Source of the DNA: Hermatobates lingyangjiaoensis
Lineage: Eukaryota > Arthropoda > Insecta > Hemiptera > Hermatobatidae
DNA: 64,000 bases
Direction of reading: 5' to 3'
Assembly (NCBI GenBank): GCA_026182355.1
Contig: JAPFBL010000068.1
Coordinates: 2,187,001-2,251,000, forward strand
The notes below the pieces were generated by a model. The model saw only the letters and a list, made by a program, of their open reading frames with translations. It had not been told where the DNA came from and made no database searches. Numbering within the stretch: the stretch's first letter is position 1; every line of letters begins with the position of its first letter. Of this stretch, positions 35,452-48,396 are shown one piece after another. Made by a program: the position numbers and the translations under genes.

Positions 35452-36860
35452 TGACACTTTAGACCTCACTATTGATGATGGGTCCTCATGAATACCTACC
35501 TATATTGATGTTGCATCCATCTCTTTAAACTTACCTTAGTATAACTTTTTCCAGCCTTAGTCGAATGCATTTCTCATCTTAGAACTCAGTAGGCATACTA
35601 AATCATTATCTCTGTCCCTGATGGATGCCACGTTTCCCCTCTCCGTAATCATGATTCAGTCCAGATCTAGCCTCTGGTGGATACCTTACGATTATCTGAT
35701 CCAGTCCAGTGCTATCTATACATCATTCTAATTACACTACCCCGTATGAATACAGTTTCCTCCATTGAAATGTTTTTATCCGGTCTTATAGAGGTGCGTG
35801 ACCCAGTATTGCTGCTATATATTAGAAACACCCTACTATATTCGTTCATTGAATATAGGGTATGGAATCTTGCAGTTCAGAAATGAGTAGTGATTCCATC
35901 CACTCTATATATTGATAAACTTATGCAGTCCCGCTGTGGGAGGTATGCTACAACGGTAGTGTGCTTGCTGTTATTACTGAAGATTGGAGACTCGAATCTA
36001 GGATAAGACCGTGAGTTTTTCATGTGAAGACAAATCTTGTACACCCTCCTCAGAGGACGTAAATCTGTCCTTCCTGAGCCTGTACAATCTCAGGTACTCC
36101 TTAGTATCCTACTCGAGTAAAACTAATTGATTTAAAATTCAGGACCCCTAAGATAAAATAACTCAAATAACTGATAAATATCTCAAATTGTGCCAAGTGA
36201 CACACATATATGCCATGTGAACCCCACTTGTCGTGCCTAGAACATGACTGAAGAGTGGATGTTTGAAGCATATATGTGCATGTAATTAATATTAATATTT
36301 ATGTTAATATATATATATATTTCACTTCTATGTTACACCCAAATATGGGTGGGTGTTTTAAACTTAGGAGTTAAGCATAGCTATATTTGAATCATAGCTA
36401 TGTAGTGATGATTCTGTCTAGACTGTCGTTATTAAATCACCTAATGACACACAGATCCTATTAAAACATGCCTTATAGAAACCACATTCAGCCCACACTA
36501 TATCACAATATTAAGGATCTTACTGATACAAGTTCATATCCTGTAACTACTTAGTAACGAACCTGTCCACTCTGCTGTATGCTATCTTAGACTCATGTCT
36601 AAGTACCACATGTAAGTACCGTACTCATGTGGATACATTAAAAAAGCATGCAGAACTATACTGATGATGCTTTTCACACTATTTCAGATGTCTTGAAAAA
36701 TCCAATCCAATAGTTCCATGGTGATGAACTAATCCATACTATATCATAATATATGAAATCCCTCGTGGATATCCTGCACTCCTCATTGATACGTATTCAT
36801 TCTTACCATAATCTTTACTAGTTTCTCAAATATACCCTAAGATTTGTTAGGTTGAAGAAA
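35452..36860. other. Pyrimidine-leaning repeat-like region
   Basis: Many loosely similar words (GGATACC, TCATTGATAC, CATACTATATCA, CCAGTCCAG) suggest a decayed tandem or mosaic repeat, but I could not define a period. A degenerate SINE is inserted at 35930-36120. No gene. Confidence 0.3.
35930..36120 (+). mobile_element. Degenerate tRNA-derived SINE copy
   Basis: The head has GCTACAACGGTAGTGTGC (A-box region) and GGAGACTCGAATCTAGGAT (B-box region), then the family tail CAGAGGACGTAAATCTGTCC, TGAGCCTGTACAATCTCAGG and TACTCCTTAGTATCCTACTC. Same order as the copy at 56.4 kb but more mutated. Confidence 0.6.
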
Positions 36861-36866
36861 ACTTTG

Positions 36867-36917
36867 CTGATTATTGTTTACAACAATAGTTTACTGATTA
36901 TTGTTTACAACAATTCC
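36867..36917 (+). repeat. 27-bp tandem duplication
   Basis: CTGATTATTGTTTACAACAA occurs at 36867 and again at 36894, a simple two-copy direct repeat. Confidence 0.7.
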
Positions 36918-38837
36918 ATACAACCCTAACTTCATCTAAGAATTAGTATTGAATTGTGGGAACATAAAACAGAAATAATAATTATGTTATGAATATTGAA
37001 TTGATCTAATATTTAATATTTATCTAATACCCAATATTTATCGTGCGATTCAATCAGAAGATGAAAAGTGCAAAAAGTCCCACGACTCGTCAGCTTTGTT
37101 CAGGGCACTATCAACCTCAAAGAAAATCTGCTATTAATACCACATGATCCTGGATGGTAATCTATAAAATGTAATGAATAGTTTTCGAATTATATATAAA
37201 TGAAAGTAGCAAGATGTGCTGTGTCATGTACTTGTCGGCACTATACATAGACTTCGAAGTACCATATAACCATGTTGGTCATGGGTCTGGCGTAATGAAA
37301 GCTGTGGGATTTCGATTGCCTAAAGGTGTGCCTTGCTGTCTGGTGTAACCCTCAATTTGACGACGCACTTTCTAATGAAAAACAAGCTTTAATAAAACAT
37401 TTAGTGATAATAAATAAACAAAATAAAATTTAACTCATTAGTTGTGCATTCTGTAATTGTGTCATATTTACTCATCTCTGGTAAATGCATAAATCTCAAA
37501 GTAAATTTATAAATAAATAAATTTATAAATAAAGAAGCTTTTTTTTATTTTATGTAACTTGAAAGTAGTCCCGGGACTGATCACACCCGGGTATGTTATT
37601 GTGTCTATTATGCAAAATCTGGAGTTAGTGAGTGCAGTTACTATAAGTAAACATAAATCATACTGATTGGGTATATAATATATAATGTCCCAATTAGGCA
37701 TAATAGGAGATTATTAATCTTTCATTCTTGGAGGTAGTACAGATTTTGATTGATTGATTTATTGATGCACATATCAATATACTCCCTAATTTTTGTATAT
37801 CATACAACTGATGCCTATAATATCTTTAGTATAACTACAGCAATAATAACATTTTTGAAAAGCTCAAGTGTAGATCTCGTATTACGATTTTACTCTTACA
37901 GAACAACGCGTTTGTTCCAATAACCAGTGGATCATTTACATAGTTTATCTGACCTCCTTCAACATTGAAGATTTAAGACAAAGTTTCCCACCAAAACTTG
38001 AAAATATTTTAAGTATTTTAAAAACATTACAAAGTTTTTGTCTGAAAAATATCAAAAACATGTAAGAACAAATATCTTTTATTTTAATATGTAGGGTAAT
38101 TTCATTTATTATTTTCAAAAGAATTTTTTTTTAATTTTGAATTATCTTTTACATTTATGGTCTTTTATCAAATTATTATACTGCGAATTTTATGGTATGC
38201 TAGAGTTTTTTAAAAAATCACTTTTCTTTTCCTTAGTCAGAAGTTATAAAAATGTAATTTACTCTGATTGAGTGTTATTTCTTCCCATGTGCTCTACTCT
38301 GTTATAGGGTTGATGTAAATGATATTGAGAAAAAATATATTGGTAATTAGCCACTTTTGCATTCTTAAATCAAGTTCAAAGCCGACTTTTCAGTATAATT
38401 TAAAATTTTATAGTTGGAATGTTGAAATTTTTAAAAATAATGGTATGAACTATTAGAGTGAAAAAACTGGATATTTGTCAAAAACATAGAAGCTCTTCTA
38501 TAGGATGGAAAAGTTCATTCCACAAACTTCAACATTACCCAAAAATAATGTCATTGGAAACATCAGAAAATCTGCATCTGATGGTGAATTTTAAATGGTG
38601 CAACCATTCAGCTTTGTTGAATGGGTCAACATATAGATCGACTAGAACATTTTATTAGACAAACCCATCATACCATGAAGAGAATCAGAAATTATACGTT
38701 TGTTTGATATGCTCTACTGACGTTGATTTTTTACATGTAAGAATTTTTATTCTTACATCACATATAAGTCGTTAAATCATTACAAATATTTTCATTGTAA
38801 AAAAATTCATTCTTTTACATGTAAAAAATTTTTTTTG
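36918..38837. other. AT-rich spacer left of the satellite
   Basis: No gene or recognised repeat pair. Immediately before the array (38720-38835) are several ACATGTAA words forming small inverted repeats. Confidence 0.35.
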
Positions 38838-41800
38838 ATCAAGTTTGATGAAGTTTCCATTTTCATAGATTTAGTTTAACTGAAGTCAAGCAGTGAGCAA
38901 TCAATCGTAGGTGTGGTAAATTTGATATTTTTTTATATTTTCATTGTAGTCGTGTTAGAGAATAGACAAAACAAGAAGACTAATGCAAAAAATTTGCTTA
39001 ATTTGATAAAGTTTTCCATTTTCATATAAGTGATTTAACAGCAGTCAAGACGTGAACAATATGGTAAATTTGTTATTTTTTTATATATTCATAGTAGTTG
39101 TGTTAGAACAGTCAAAACAACAAAACTAATGCAGAATGTTAGCTTAATTTGATAAAGTTTTCCATTTTCATGGAATTGGTTTAACAGAAGTCAAAGCGTG
39201 AACAAAAATATTGTAGGTGTGGTTAATTTGTTATTTTTTTATATTTTCATATTAGTCGTGTTAGAATAGACAAAACGAGATGACTAATGCAGTAAATTTT
39301 CTTAATTTGATACAGTATTCCATTTTCATGGATTTGGTTTAACTGAAATCATGACCTGAACAAATATATCGTATGAGTGGTAAATTTGTTATTTTTTTAT
39401 ATTTCATAGTAGTCGTGTTGGAATAGTCAAAACGACAAGACTAATGCAGAAAATTTGCTTAATATGAAAAATTTTTCCATTTTCAAGGAATAGCTTTAAC
39501 TGAAGTCAAGGCGTGAACAATTATATTGTTGGTGTAGTAAATTTGTTATTTTTTTATAAATTCATTGTAGTCGTGTTAGAATAGACAAAACGAGAAGAGT
39601 AATGCAGAAAATTTGCTTAATTTGATAAAGCTTTCCATTTTCATGTAAGTGGTTTAACAGAAGTCAAGGCGTGTACAATGATATATTATGTGTGGTGTAT
39701 TTGTTATTTTTTTTTATTTTCATAGCAGTCGTGTTAGGTTAGTCTAAACTATAAGAATAATGTACAAAATTTGCTTCATTGATAAAATTTTCTACTTTCA
39801 TGGAATTTGTTTAACAGAAGTCAGGGCGTGAACAATAATATTCTAGGTGTGGTGAATTTTTCATTTTTTTATGTTTTCATATTAGTCGTGTTAGAATAGA
39901 CAAAACAAGAAGACTAATGCAGAAAATTTGCTTAATTTGATAAAGTTTTCCATTTTCATGGCTTTGGTTTAACTAAACTCAAGGAGTGAACAATAATATT
40001 GTACGTGTAGTAAATTTGTTATTTTTTTATAAATTCATACTAGTCGTGTTAGAATAGACAAAATGAAAAGACTAATGCAGAAAATTTGCTTCATTTTATA
40101 AAGTTTTCCATTTTCATGGAATTGGTTTAACAGAAGTCAAGGCGTGAACAATAATATTCTAGGTGTGGTGAATTTGTAATTTTTTTATATTTTCATATTA
40201 GTCGTGTTAGAATAGACAAAACAAGAAGACTAATGCAGAAAATTTGCTTAATTTGATAAAGTTTTCCATTTTCAGGGATTTGGTTTTACTGAAGTCAAGA
40301 GCTGAACAATTATATCCTAGGTGTGGTAAATTTGTTATATTTTTATTTTCATAGTAGTCGTGTTAGGTTAGTCTAAACTACAAGAATAATGCAGAAAATT
40401 TGATTAATTTGATAAAATTTTCCATTTTCATGGAATTGGTTTAACAGAAGTCGGGGCGTGAACAATACTATTTTAGGTATGGTGAATTTGTAATTTTTTT
40501 ATAGATTCATAGTAGTCGTGTTAGAATAGACAAAAGAGAAGACAAATGCAGAACATTTGCTTAATTTGATAAAGTTTTCCTTTTTCTTGGATTTGGACTC
40601 AAGACAAGCAGGGGGCAATTAATCGTAGGTGTGGTAAATTTGATATTTTTTTTTATTTTCATAGTAGTCGTGTTAGGTTAGTCTAAACTACAAGAATAAT
40701 GCAGAAAATATGCTTAATTGATAAAATTTTCCATTTTCATGGAATTGGTTAACAGAAGTCAGGGCGTGAACAATACTATTTTAGGTGTGGTGAATTTGTT
40801 ATTTTTTGATATTTTGATTGTAGTCGTGTTTGAATAGACAAAACGAGAAGACTATTGCAGAAAATGTGCTTAATTGTTAATAAAATTTTCCATATTCATG
40901 GAATTGGTTTAACAGTTGTCAGGGCGTGAACAATAATAATTCAGGTATGGAGAATTTGTTTTTTTTTATTTTTTCATGTTAGTCGTGTTAGAATAGACAA
41001 AATGAAAAGACTAATGCAGAAAATTTGCTTCATTTTATAAAGTTTTCCATTTTCATTGAATTGATATACAGAAGTCAGGGCGTAAACAATGTTATTTTAG
41101 GTGTGGTGAATTTGTTATTTTTTTATATTTTCATTTTAGTCGTTATACAATAGACAAAACGAGAAGACTAATGCAGAAAATTTGCTTCATTTGATAAAGT
41201 TTTCCATTTTCTTGGATTTGGTTTAACTGAAGTCATTCAGTGAGCAATTAATCGTAGGTGTGGTAAATTTGTTATTTTTTATATTTTCATTGTAGTCGTG
41301 TTAGAATAGACAAAACGAGAAGACTAATGCAGAAAATTTGCTTTATTTGATTAAGTTTTCCATTTTCATGGAATTGGTTTAACATAAGTCAAGGCGTGAA
41401 CAATAATATATTATGTGTGGTGAATTTGTTATTTTTTTTCATTTTCATAGTAGCCGTGTTAGGTTAGCCTAAACTACAAGACTAATGCAGAAAATGTGCT
41501 TAATTTGATAAGGTTTTCCATTTTCATGGAATTGGTATAACAGAAGTCAAGGCGTGACAATAATATTTTAGGTGTGGTGAATTTGTAATTTTTTGATATT
41601 TTCATATTAGTCCTGTTAGAATAGACAAAACGAGAAGACTAATGCAGAAAATTTGCATAATTTGATAAAGTTTTCTATTTTCATGGAATTGGTTTAACAG
41701 AAGTCAAGGCGTGAACAGTAATATATTATGTGTGGTAAATTTGTTATTTTTTTATACTTTTATAATAGACATGTTGGAATAGTCAAAACGACAAGACTAA

Positions 41801-43768
41801 TGCAGAAAATTTGCTTAATTTGATATAGTTTTCCATATTCAAGGAATAGGTTTAACTGGAGTCAAGGCCTGAACACTTATATCCTGGGTGTGGTAAATTT
41901 GTTATTTTTTTGTATTTTCATAGTAGTCGTGTTAGAATAGTTAAAAGGACAGACTAGTGCAGAAAATTTGGTTAATTTGAGAAAGTTTTCCATTTTCATA
42001 GAAGTGGTTTAAGAGAAATCAAGGCGTGAACAATAATATTTTAGGTGTGGTGAATTTGTTATTTTTTTTTATTTTCATATTAGTCGTGTTAGAATAGTCA
42101 AAACGAAAGACTAATGCAGAAAATTTGCTTACTTTGATAATGTTTTTCATTTTCATGATTTGGTTTAACTGAAGTCAAGGAGTGAACAATAAATTTGTAG
42201 GTGTGGTAAATTTGTTATTTTTTTATATTTCCATATTAGTCATGTTAGAATAGTCAACACGAAAAGACTTATGCAGAAAATTTGGTTACTTTGATAAAAT
42301 TTCCTTTTTCATACAAGTGGTTTAAGAGCAGTCAAGGCGTGAACAATAATATTTTAGTTGTGGTGAATTTGTTATTTATTTTTATTTTCATAGTAGTCGT
42401 GTTAGAATAGACACAACGAGAAGACAAATGCATAAAATTTGCTTAATTTGATAAAGTTTTCCATTATCATGGAATTAGTTTAACTGAAGTTAAAGCGTGA
42501 GCAATAATATTGTAGGTGTGGTGAATTTTTTATTTTTGTTAATATTTTCATAGTAGTCGTGCTAGAATAGACAAAACGAGAAGACTAATATAGAAAATTT
42601 TCTTAATTTGATAAAGATCTCCATTTTCATGGATTTGGTTTAACTGAAGTCAAGGCTTGAACAATAACATTTTAGGTGTAGTAAATTTTGTTATCATTTT
42701 ATATTTTCATATTAGTCGTGTTACAATAGACAAAACGAGAAGACTAATGCAGAAAATTTTCTTAATTTCATTAAGTTTTCCATTTTCATGGCTGTGGTTT
42801 AACTGAAGTCAAGGCGTGAACAATAATATTGTACGTGTGGTAAAGTTATTTTTTTATATATTCATAGTAGTCGTGTTAGAATAGACAACACAAGAAGACT
42901 AATGCAGAAAATTTGCTTAATTTGATAAAGTTTTCCACTTTCAATCAATTGGTTTAACATAAGTCAAAGCGTGAACAATAATATTTTAGGTGTGGTGAAT
43001 TTGTTATTTTTTTATGTTTTCATATTAATCGTGTTAGAATAGACAAAACGAGAAGACTAATGCAGAAAATGTGCTTAATTTGATAAAGATCTCCATTTTC
43101 ATGGATTTGGTTTAACTGAAGTCAAGCCTTAATACTTATGTCCTAGGTGTGGTAAATTTGATATTTTTTTGTATTTTCATAGTAGTCGTATCAGAATAGT
43201 TAAAACTAAAGACTAATGCAGAAAATTTGGTTACTTTGATAAAGTTTTCCAGTTTCATAGAAGTGGTTTAAGAGCTGTCAAGGCGTGAAAAATATCTTAC
43301 GTGTGGAGAATTTGTTATTTATTTTTATTTTTATAGTAGTCGTGTTAGAATAGTCAAAATGACAAGACTAATGCAGAAAATGTGCTTAATTTGATAGAGT
43401 TTTCCATTTTCATGGAATTGGTTGAGCTGAAGTCAAAGCGTCAACAATAATATTGTAGGTGAGGTGAATTTTCTATTTTTTAATATTTTCATAGTAGTCG
43501 TGTTAGAATAGACAATACGAGATGACAAATGCATAAAATTTGCTTAATTTGATAAAGTTTTTCATTTTCTTGATTTTTTTTAACAGAAGTCAAGGCGTGA
43601 ACAATAATATTGTAGGTGTGGTGAATCGTTATTTTTTTTTATTTTCATAGTGGTCGTGTTAGAATAGTCAAAACGACTAATCTAATGCAGAAAATGTGCT
43701 TAATTTGATAATGTTTTCCATTTTCATGGATTTGGTTTAACTGAAGTCTAGGCGTGAACAATTATATC
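38838..43768 (+). repeat. Satellite array, about 31 copies of a 157-bp monomer
   Basis: Tandem monomers with near-fixed landmarks: GTCGTGTTAGAATAGACAAA, GACTAATGCAGAAAATTTGC, AAAGTTTTCCATTTTCATGG, AAGTCAAGGCGTGAACAATA and AGGTGTGGTAAATTTGTTAT. The landmark TGTTAG recurs at about 38953, 39101, 39259, 39416, 39574, 39732, 39889 and so on to 43659, averaging 157 bp (range about 148-164). Variant blocks recur, for example GTTAGGTTAGTCTAAACT in units at 39732, 40361, 40671 and 41457, without an obvious higher-order period. Copies differ by roughly 10-20 percent. No ORF. Confidence 0.95.
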
Positions 43769-43889
43769 TCTTAAGTCTCATGTAAGTCATAAATTATACA
43801 AAGTTTTCCATTATATTTCTAAACATCAATTTTATATCAGTAGATTCGCTAAAAGAAATTGTAAGTTAATGTAAACATTGTAGGTAAAT

Positions 43890-44105
43890 ATAAAAAAATC
43901 CACCAGTATGGCAGGTGATCCCTTAGTCTTGGATAAACAAATAGTTTTTATGCTTTATTGCTCTTTGCCGTGATTGAAAATTCACGAATTTTTTTTTAAA
44001 TTGCTAATTTTTTGGTCAAATTTCCGTGTTTTTTTTTTAATGAGCAGTTTAACATCAAAAAACATTTTCTGAAAACAGGAATATACTGCAACACCGTTTT
44101 GGTGT
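43890..44105 (+). repeat. Dispersed repeat family X, partial copy
   Basis: Matches 53530-53745: GGCAGGTGATC near the start, CAAATTTC, and AAAAAACATTTTCTGAAAAC followed by a CACC(G/T)(T/C)TTTGGT block in both. It borders the satellite's right edge, so the array may have grown inside or beside such an element. Confidence 0.55.
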
Positions 44106-44169
44106 TTTGGGATAGTGCTATCCTTCATGATAAACTCCGCCCCTAGTGGGGTCATGCAGCCCTACCACA

Positions 44170-44830
44170 GCCTGCATTGGCTTATATATATACCACAGGT
44201 TCAATGAACCGGGGCTAAAAAGGCCACTGACTTTACCTGTAGCTGAGAAGATTCAGTAGGACCCTTGGACTGGAGTTCGATCCAAAACTCTTAAAATAAG
44301 TCGGTACTACGTGCGGCGGGGGCCCATGGAGGGGTTCTCTCTCCATCCCGCCATCTGAGGTTGGACTCGTAGTGGCTGTTGGTTCTCACCCAAAGTGGGC
44401 AGATCCTTGTGGTCGCTGTGTGAGAAGCAGTTACTTCTCGGGAGGATGCCTGCTTAGCTCATCGGAGAGCTGGAGACTCCAAACCTTTCCAGTTGGAACG
44501 GGCCTTGAACTCATCTGATTGGACTGGACAACTGGTACTTGCCTAGTAGAGGGTCGGCTCTTGATGGGAGCCCAGAGTGGGGATGGTTAGATACCACCCC
44601 TTCGAGCACTTTAGGATTCGTTCACTTATCTGCTCAGACCAGGTGGCATTAAGCTCTGGTATATTAATATTAATCTCTCCATATATTGTTTTTCTGGGGT
44701 ACTAATAATACCCCTCTGACAGACGCCCTGATGTGGTCCGATTAACTACTAGTTGCAAGTCCTGGTCCCGGGGTAACGGGCTTTACCCTCTTCGGAGGGA
44801 GATGACCGAGTTCACGAGAACACTATGTTT
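44170..44830. repeat. GC-richer block, probable retroelement piece
   Basis: A sharply GC-richer 650-bp block in AT-rich DNA. It has a GGTTCAATGAACC hairpin at the left, a B-box-like GGAGTTCGATCC near 44273, and at 44446-44485 a stretch resembling the 5' half of tRNA-Lys (GCCTGCTTAGCTCATCGGAG then AGCTGGAGACTCC). No ORF. A SINE or the untranslated part of a LINE is plausible, but I do not recognise the family. Confidence 0.4.
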
Positions 44831-45207
44831 GTCCTTAAACATGCAGAATTGGTAAAATCCGTCCAGATTTGCTTCTTAATTAACTAGAGTAAGAATACTC
44901 ATAAGTTACTAAATTTATCGAAGAAAATGGTAATTTCCTCTCAAGACAATACTCAAACGCACAATTAGTCGTCCCCATATCAAAAAACATGAAGTGCCGA
45001 CGAATTAAGTCCACACCATCTTCCTTTCTTTAAAATAGTTTGTTTAGTGAGTAGAGGGAGTAAAAAAATAGTTGCTACGCCACTTCAGAAACAAAAACAA
45101 ATTGTACTATTGTGGGTTTGGAATAACATCATTTTGTAGATTCAATAAAACATAAGGATATGGATAGACTAAGTGAATTAGTATAAAAAAACTATGTTGT
45201 TCAATAG

Positions 45208-45866
45208 AAGAGTGGCTTAGCACGAGGGGATGGTGGGTGGGGCGGTCCACTCCGGGCGTCAAGTGCCAGGGAGCGGCATTTTGAGGGGGTAAAAAAAGTA
45301 AAGAAACCAAAATTAAAATAATAAAAAACTAACGAATATCTGAATTTTATACCAAAATGTCCTTTAAGGTCGTAATTGTTTTTATTTTTTATATGCTTAA
45401 TACTACTTTGAAACGGGTTTTTCAATGGTAGTACTTGCAAATTAAAAATACATTTAGTTAAAATTTTTCAGAACTTGTTTATTAAAGGGGTTGAAAGTTT
45501 ATTACATAATTGTTTGCGTAGCCAGTTAATTAAATTTAACAATTTTTATATAATTTCAATTATACGTTTTTGCTTTCGAAAGTCTTTAGTATACGACTTT
45601 ATACCTTATAAGTTATACCTTTATAATGTATACCTTATTTAATATACTGTTATACCTTTGTCTCATAAGTATAACTGTATATCTATGAGAGTACTGTAAT
45701 AGGTTGAAAGTCTGTAATTTATAACGACAGTATAAAGTTATATCCTTGATTGAAATTACATGATAATAAATATTTTGAGGACTTTCTGAAATTTTGAAGG
45801 TTAACGTCCCGACGGGATTACCAACGTCCAACGGGGAGGGGGCAAAAAATAGTTGTTATGCCACTG
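45208..45866. mobile_element. hAT-like non-autonomous element
   Basis: The left end GAGTGGCTTAGCACGAGGGG and the right end (reverse complement) GCAGTGGCATAACAACTATT resemble CAGTGGCGTAGC hAT termini. The inner left part (CCGGGCGTCAAGTGCC, GGAGCGGCATTTTG) is GC-rich like many such elements. No 8-bp target duplication is visible. A further copy of the right end sits at 45066-45086 (TAGTTGCTACGCCACT) and a left-end relative, inverted, at about 46150. No transposase. Confidence 0.4.
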
Positions 45867-46462
45867 CAGTAAAAACAAATTCTAATAGCTTAGTTCTTAT
45901 CTAAATTTCACTCTGTGAACTTCTCAAATCTCCCTCGTAATGTTAAGACTTCTTGTCAATATATACCTCAATTGTGCAAAACTTTAAGTTTTCATATTCA
46001 TATGAATCTTTCATATTTATAACCGTTGAGATAAATATGAAATATCGTTTATTTGTTGAAGTTATGATCGACCGAAGAAGGGAAATTGCATAAGGCTTGG
46101 TTAGTGACTTAACAGGCTTGGTGCAGAGATGCACTCTGCTCGAGTGCGCCAAGCCACTCTTCCGTTTAACTGGAGACCGCTGTTAGCTCACTCTTACTGC
46201 AACTGCTAAAAACTACCTATCACTGTCTATGTTGTCAATTTGCCTTCTTTTACCACAATCTTTGCCATCGCAAACCTGCCCTAATTATTTTTCGCAATCA
46301 GATAACACTTTCTTGAAATTTAAATCACAGAAATTTAATTATATCATTACCATCAGCACTTGGAATATCATTCTGATTTTTAAAATTACTAATAGTTAAT
46401 AATAGTGAAAGTAATAATAATTCTCTTTTTCTTCATATTAATGTATTATTATTATATACTCT
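45867..46462. other. Spacer between hAT-like element and second array
   Basis: AT-rich. Contains the inverted hAT-end relative near 46150 and a hairpin-like GCAGAGATGCACTCTGC at 46121-46137. No gene seen. Confidence 0.35.
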
Positions 46463-47390
46463 GCCCAGACTCCTCAGGTTATCTAATTCCCTTTAACATC
46501 GAACAATGTAGTCAACTGCAATCGACTAGATTGTCTCCGGCTAGACTCCCAAGGGTACTGAAGTCACTTTGTCCTCGAGCATAGTATTCAACTGAAATCG
46601 GCTAGCTTGTCTCCGGCTTGGCTTCTAAGGGCACTGAAGTCACTTTGTCCTCGAGCAGAGTATTCAACTGCAAGGCTAGCCTGTCTTCGGCCAGACTCCT
46701 AGGGTTACTGAAGTCACTTTGTCCTCGAGCAGAGTATTCGACTGCAAGGCTAGCCTGTCTTCGGCCAGACTCCTAGGGTTACTGAAGTCACTTTGTCCTC
46801 GAGCAGAGTATTCAACTGAAATCGGCTAGCTTGTCTCCGGCTTGGCTTCTAAGGGCACTGAAGTCACTTTGTCCTCGAGCAGAGTATTCAACTGCAAGGC
46901 TAGCCTGTCTTCGGCCAGACTCCTAGGGTTACTGAAGTCACTTTGTCCTCGAGCAGAGTATTCGACTGCAAGGCTAGCCTGTCTTCGGCCAGACTCCTAG
47001 GGTTACTGAAGTCACTTTGTCCTCGAGCAGAGTATTCAACTGAAATCGGCTAGCTTGTCTCCGGCTTGGCTTCTAAGGGCACTGAAGTCACTTTGTCCTC
47101 GAGCAGAGTATTCAACTGCAAGGCTAGCCTGTCTTCGGCCAGACTCCTAGGGTTACTGAAGTCACTTTGTCCTCGAGCAGAGTATTCAACTGAAATCGGC
47201 TAGCTTGTCTCCGGCTTTGCTTCTAAGGGCACTGAAGTCACTTTGTCCTCGAGCAGAGTAGTCAATTGACTAGCTTGGGTCCGGCCAGACTCCTAAAGTT
47301 ACCGAAGTTAGTTTGACCTCGCTCTGAGAGGCCAGCTGCTATCGACCAGCTTAATTGCGATCTTGGTGCTGAGGCCATTTAAAGGCTTTA
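46463..47390 (+). repeat. Tandem array with 224-bp higher-order repeat (74-76 bp monomers)
   Basis: Every monomer contains ACTGAAGTCACTTTGTCCTC and GAGCAGAGTATTC. Three monomer types alternate: A (CTGAAATCGGCTAGCTTGTC), B (AACTGCAAGGCTAGCCTGTC) and B' (same but GACTGC). Order from 46584: A B B' A B B' A B A. A starts at 46584, 46808, 47032 and 47182, so two complete 224-bp A-B-B' units are followed by a 150-bp A-B. The complete units look identical. Edge monomers (before 46584, after 47260) are degenerate. No ORF. Confidence 0.95.
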
Positions 47391-48396
47391 GAACCAATCT
47401 AATAAAGTTTTTTACATTAAAAGAATCATCAGTGTGACACTTAGATATATTCAACTAACCATATTATCCGACCCTACTAATGTCGAAGTAGGCGTTGCAC
47501 TTATTAATCGTAAATAAAAAAAACTAACCATATTATTATACGGTTAATTGAAGAAGAATAGGAATTATTGTTTCTACTCCATTAGACTTAAAAGTAATTT
47601 TTAATACAATTAAAGTCTCATTGATTGATGACAATGCAGAACTAAAAGGAGTGATGAATAGTCCAGAAGAACTAGGGGGTCATGAGGAAACAAGAGAATC
47701 TAAGATGATGTCAAGGAACAAGCAGTCGAGATAGTCAAACGTCAAAGTCAAAGGAAAAGGAAGAAGAAGTGGACGGAGATATTTGTCTGGAATTAAGGAA
47801 ATGAAACTACGGGAGGGATGACAATGACATAAATAAGAAGAAAACTGTGGTCACATTAAACAAGTAGAAGTGGGTAAAGAAGAAGTAGAGAGCGTTAGAG
47901 TGAGAGTGTGAAGACGGAAGAGCTAAGAGGAGATCAAATAATTAAGAGGACTTGGTGGTAATGGAAAATTAAAAGTATCTAGGGAGCGATGGTAAATAAA
48001 GAGAACTGAACGGAGAGTGGTGATCAAGAAATACGAGTTAAGGAGATAACAAGAAAATAAGAGAACCTCAAGTATTACCTTCTTTTTGTGTACCTTAATG
48101 TATTCAATACCTATGATAATACAAATTAATGTTTGTCTGTTACACCTTTTTAAACCGCTCATTCGATTGCAATGAAACTTTGGGACATGAGTAGACGCAT
48201 ACCCGCGTCTACTCATGTTTCTGAGTTAATAAAACTATGTTCTGATAGATAATTCAGATCCTATATCTGAATTCATTTATAATAAATTATTTCTTTAATA
48301 CTTGCGTATTTATAAACATTATCCGTTGGTTTTCTACATAAATAAATGTAGAAAGTAGAGACAATAAAATGTAGAAACACGATTTCAGTGTATGTA
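47391..48396. other. Purine-rich tract and transposon-like debris
   Basis: From 47640 to 48060 the + strand is strongly purine-rich (many GAAGAA, GGAGA, AAGTAGA words) without an ORF. 48120-48230 has TTTGTCTGTTACACC and a hairpin around ACGCATACCCGCGT, the style of Helitron-type non-coding sequence. No gene. Confidence 0.35.

Noticed and set aside
38838..43768. CRISPR array or coding tandem repeat
   Set aside because: Units are contiguous with no spacer pattern, lie in a eukaryotic genome, and have stop codons in all frames.
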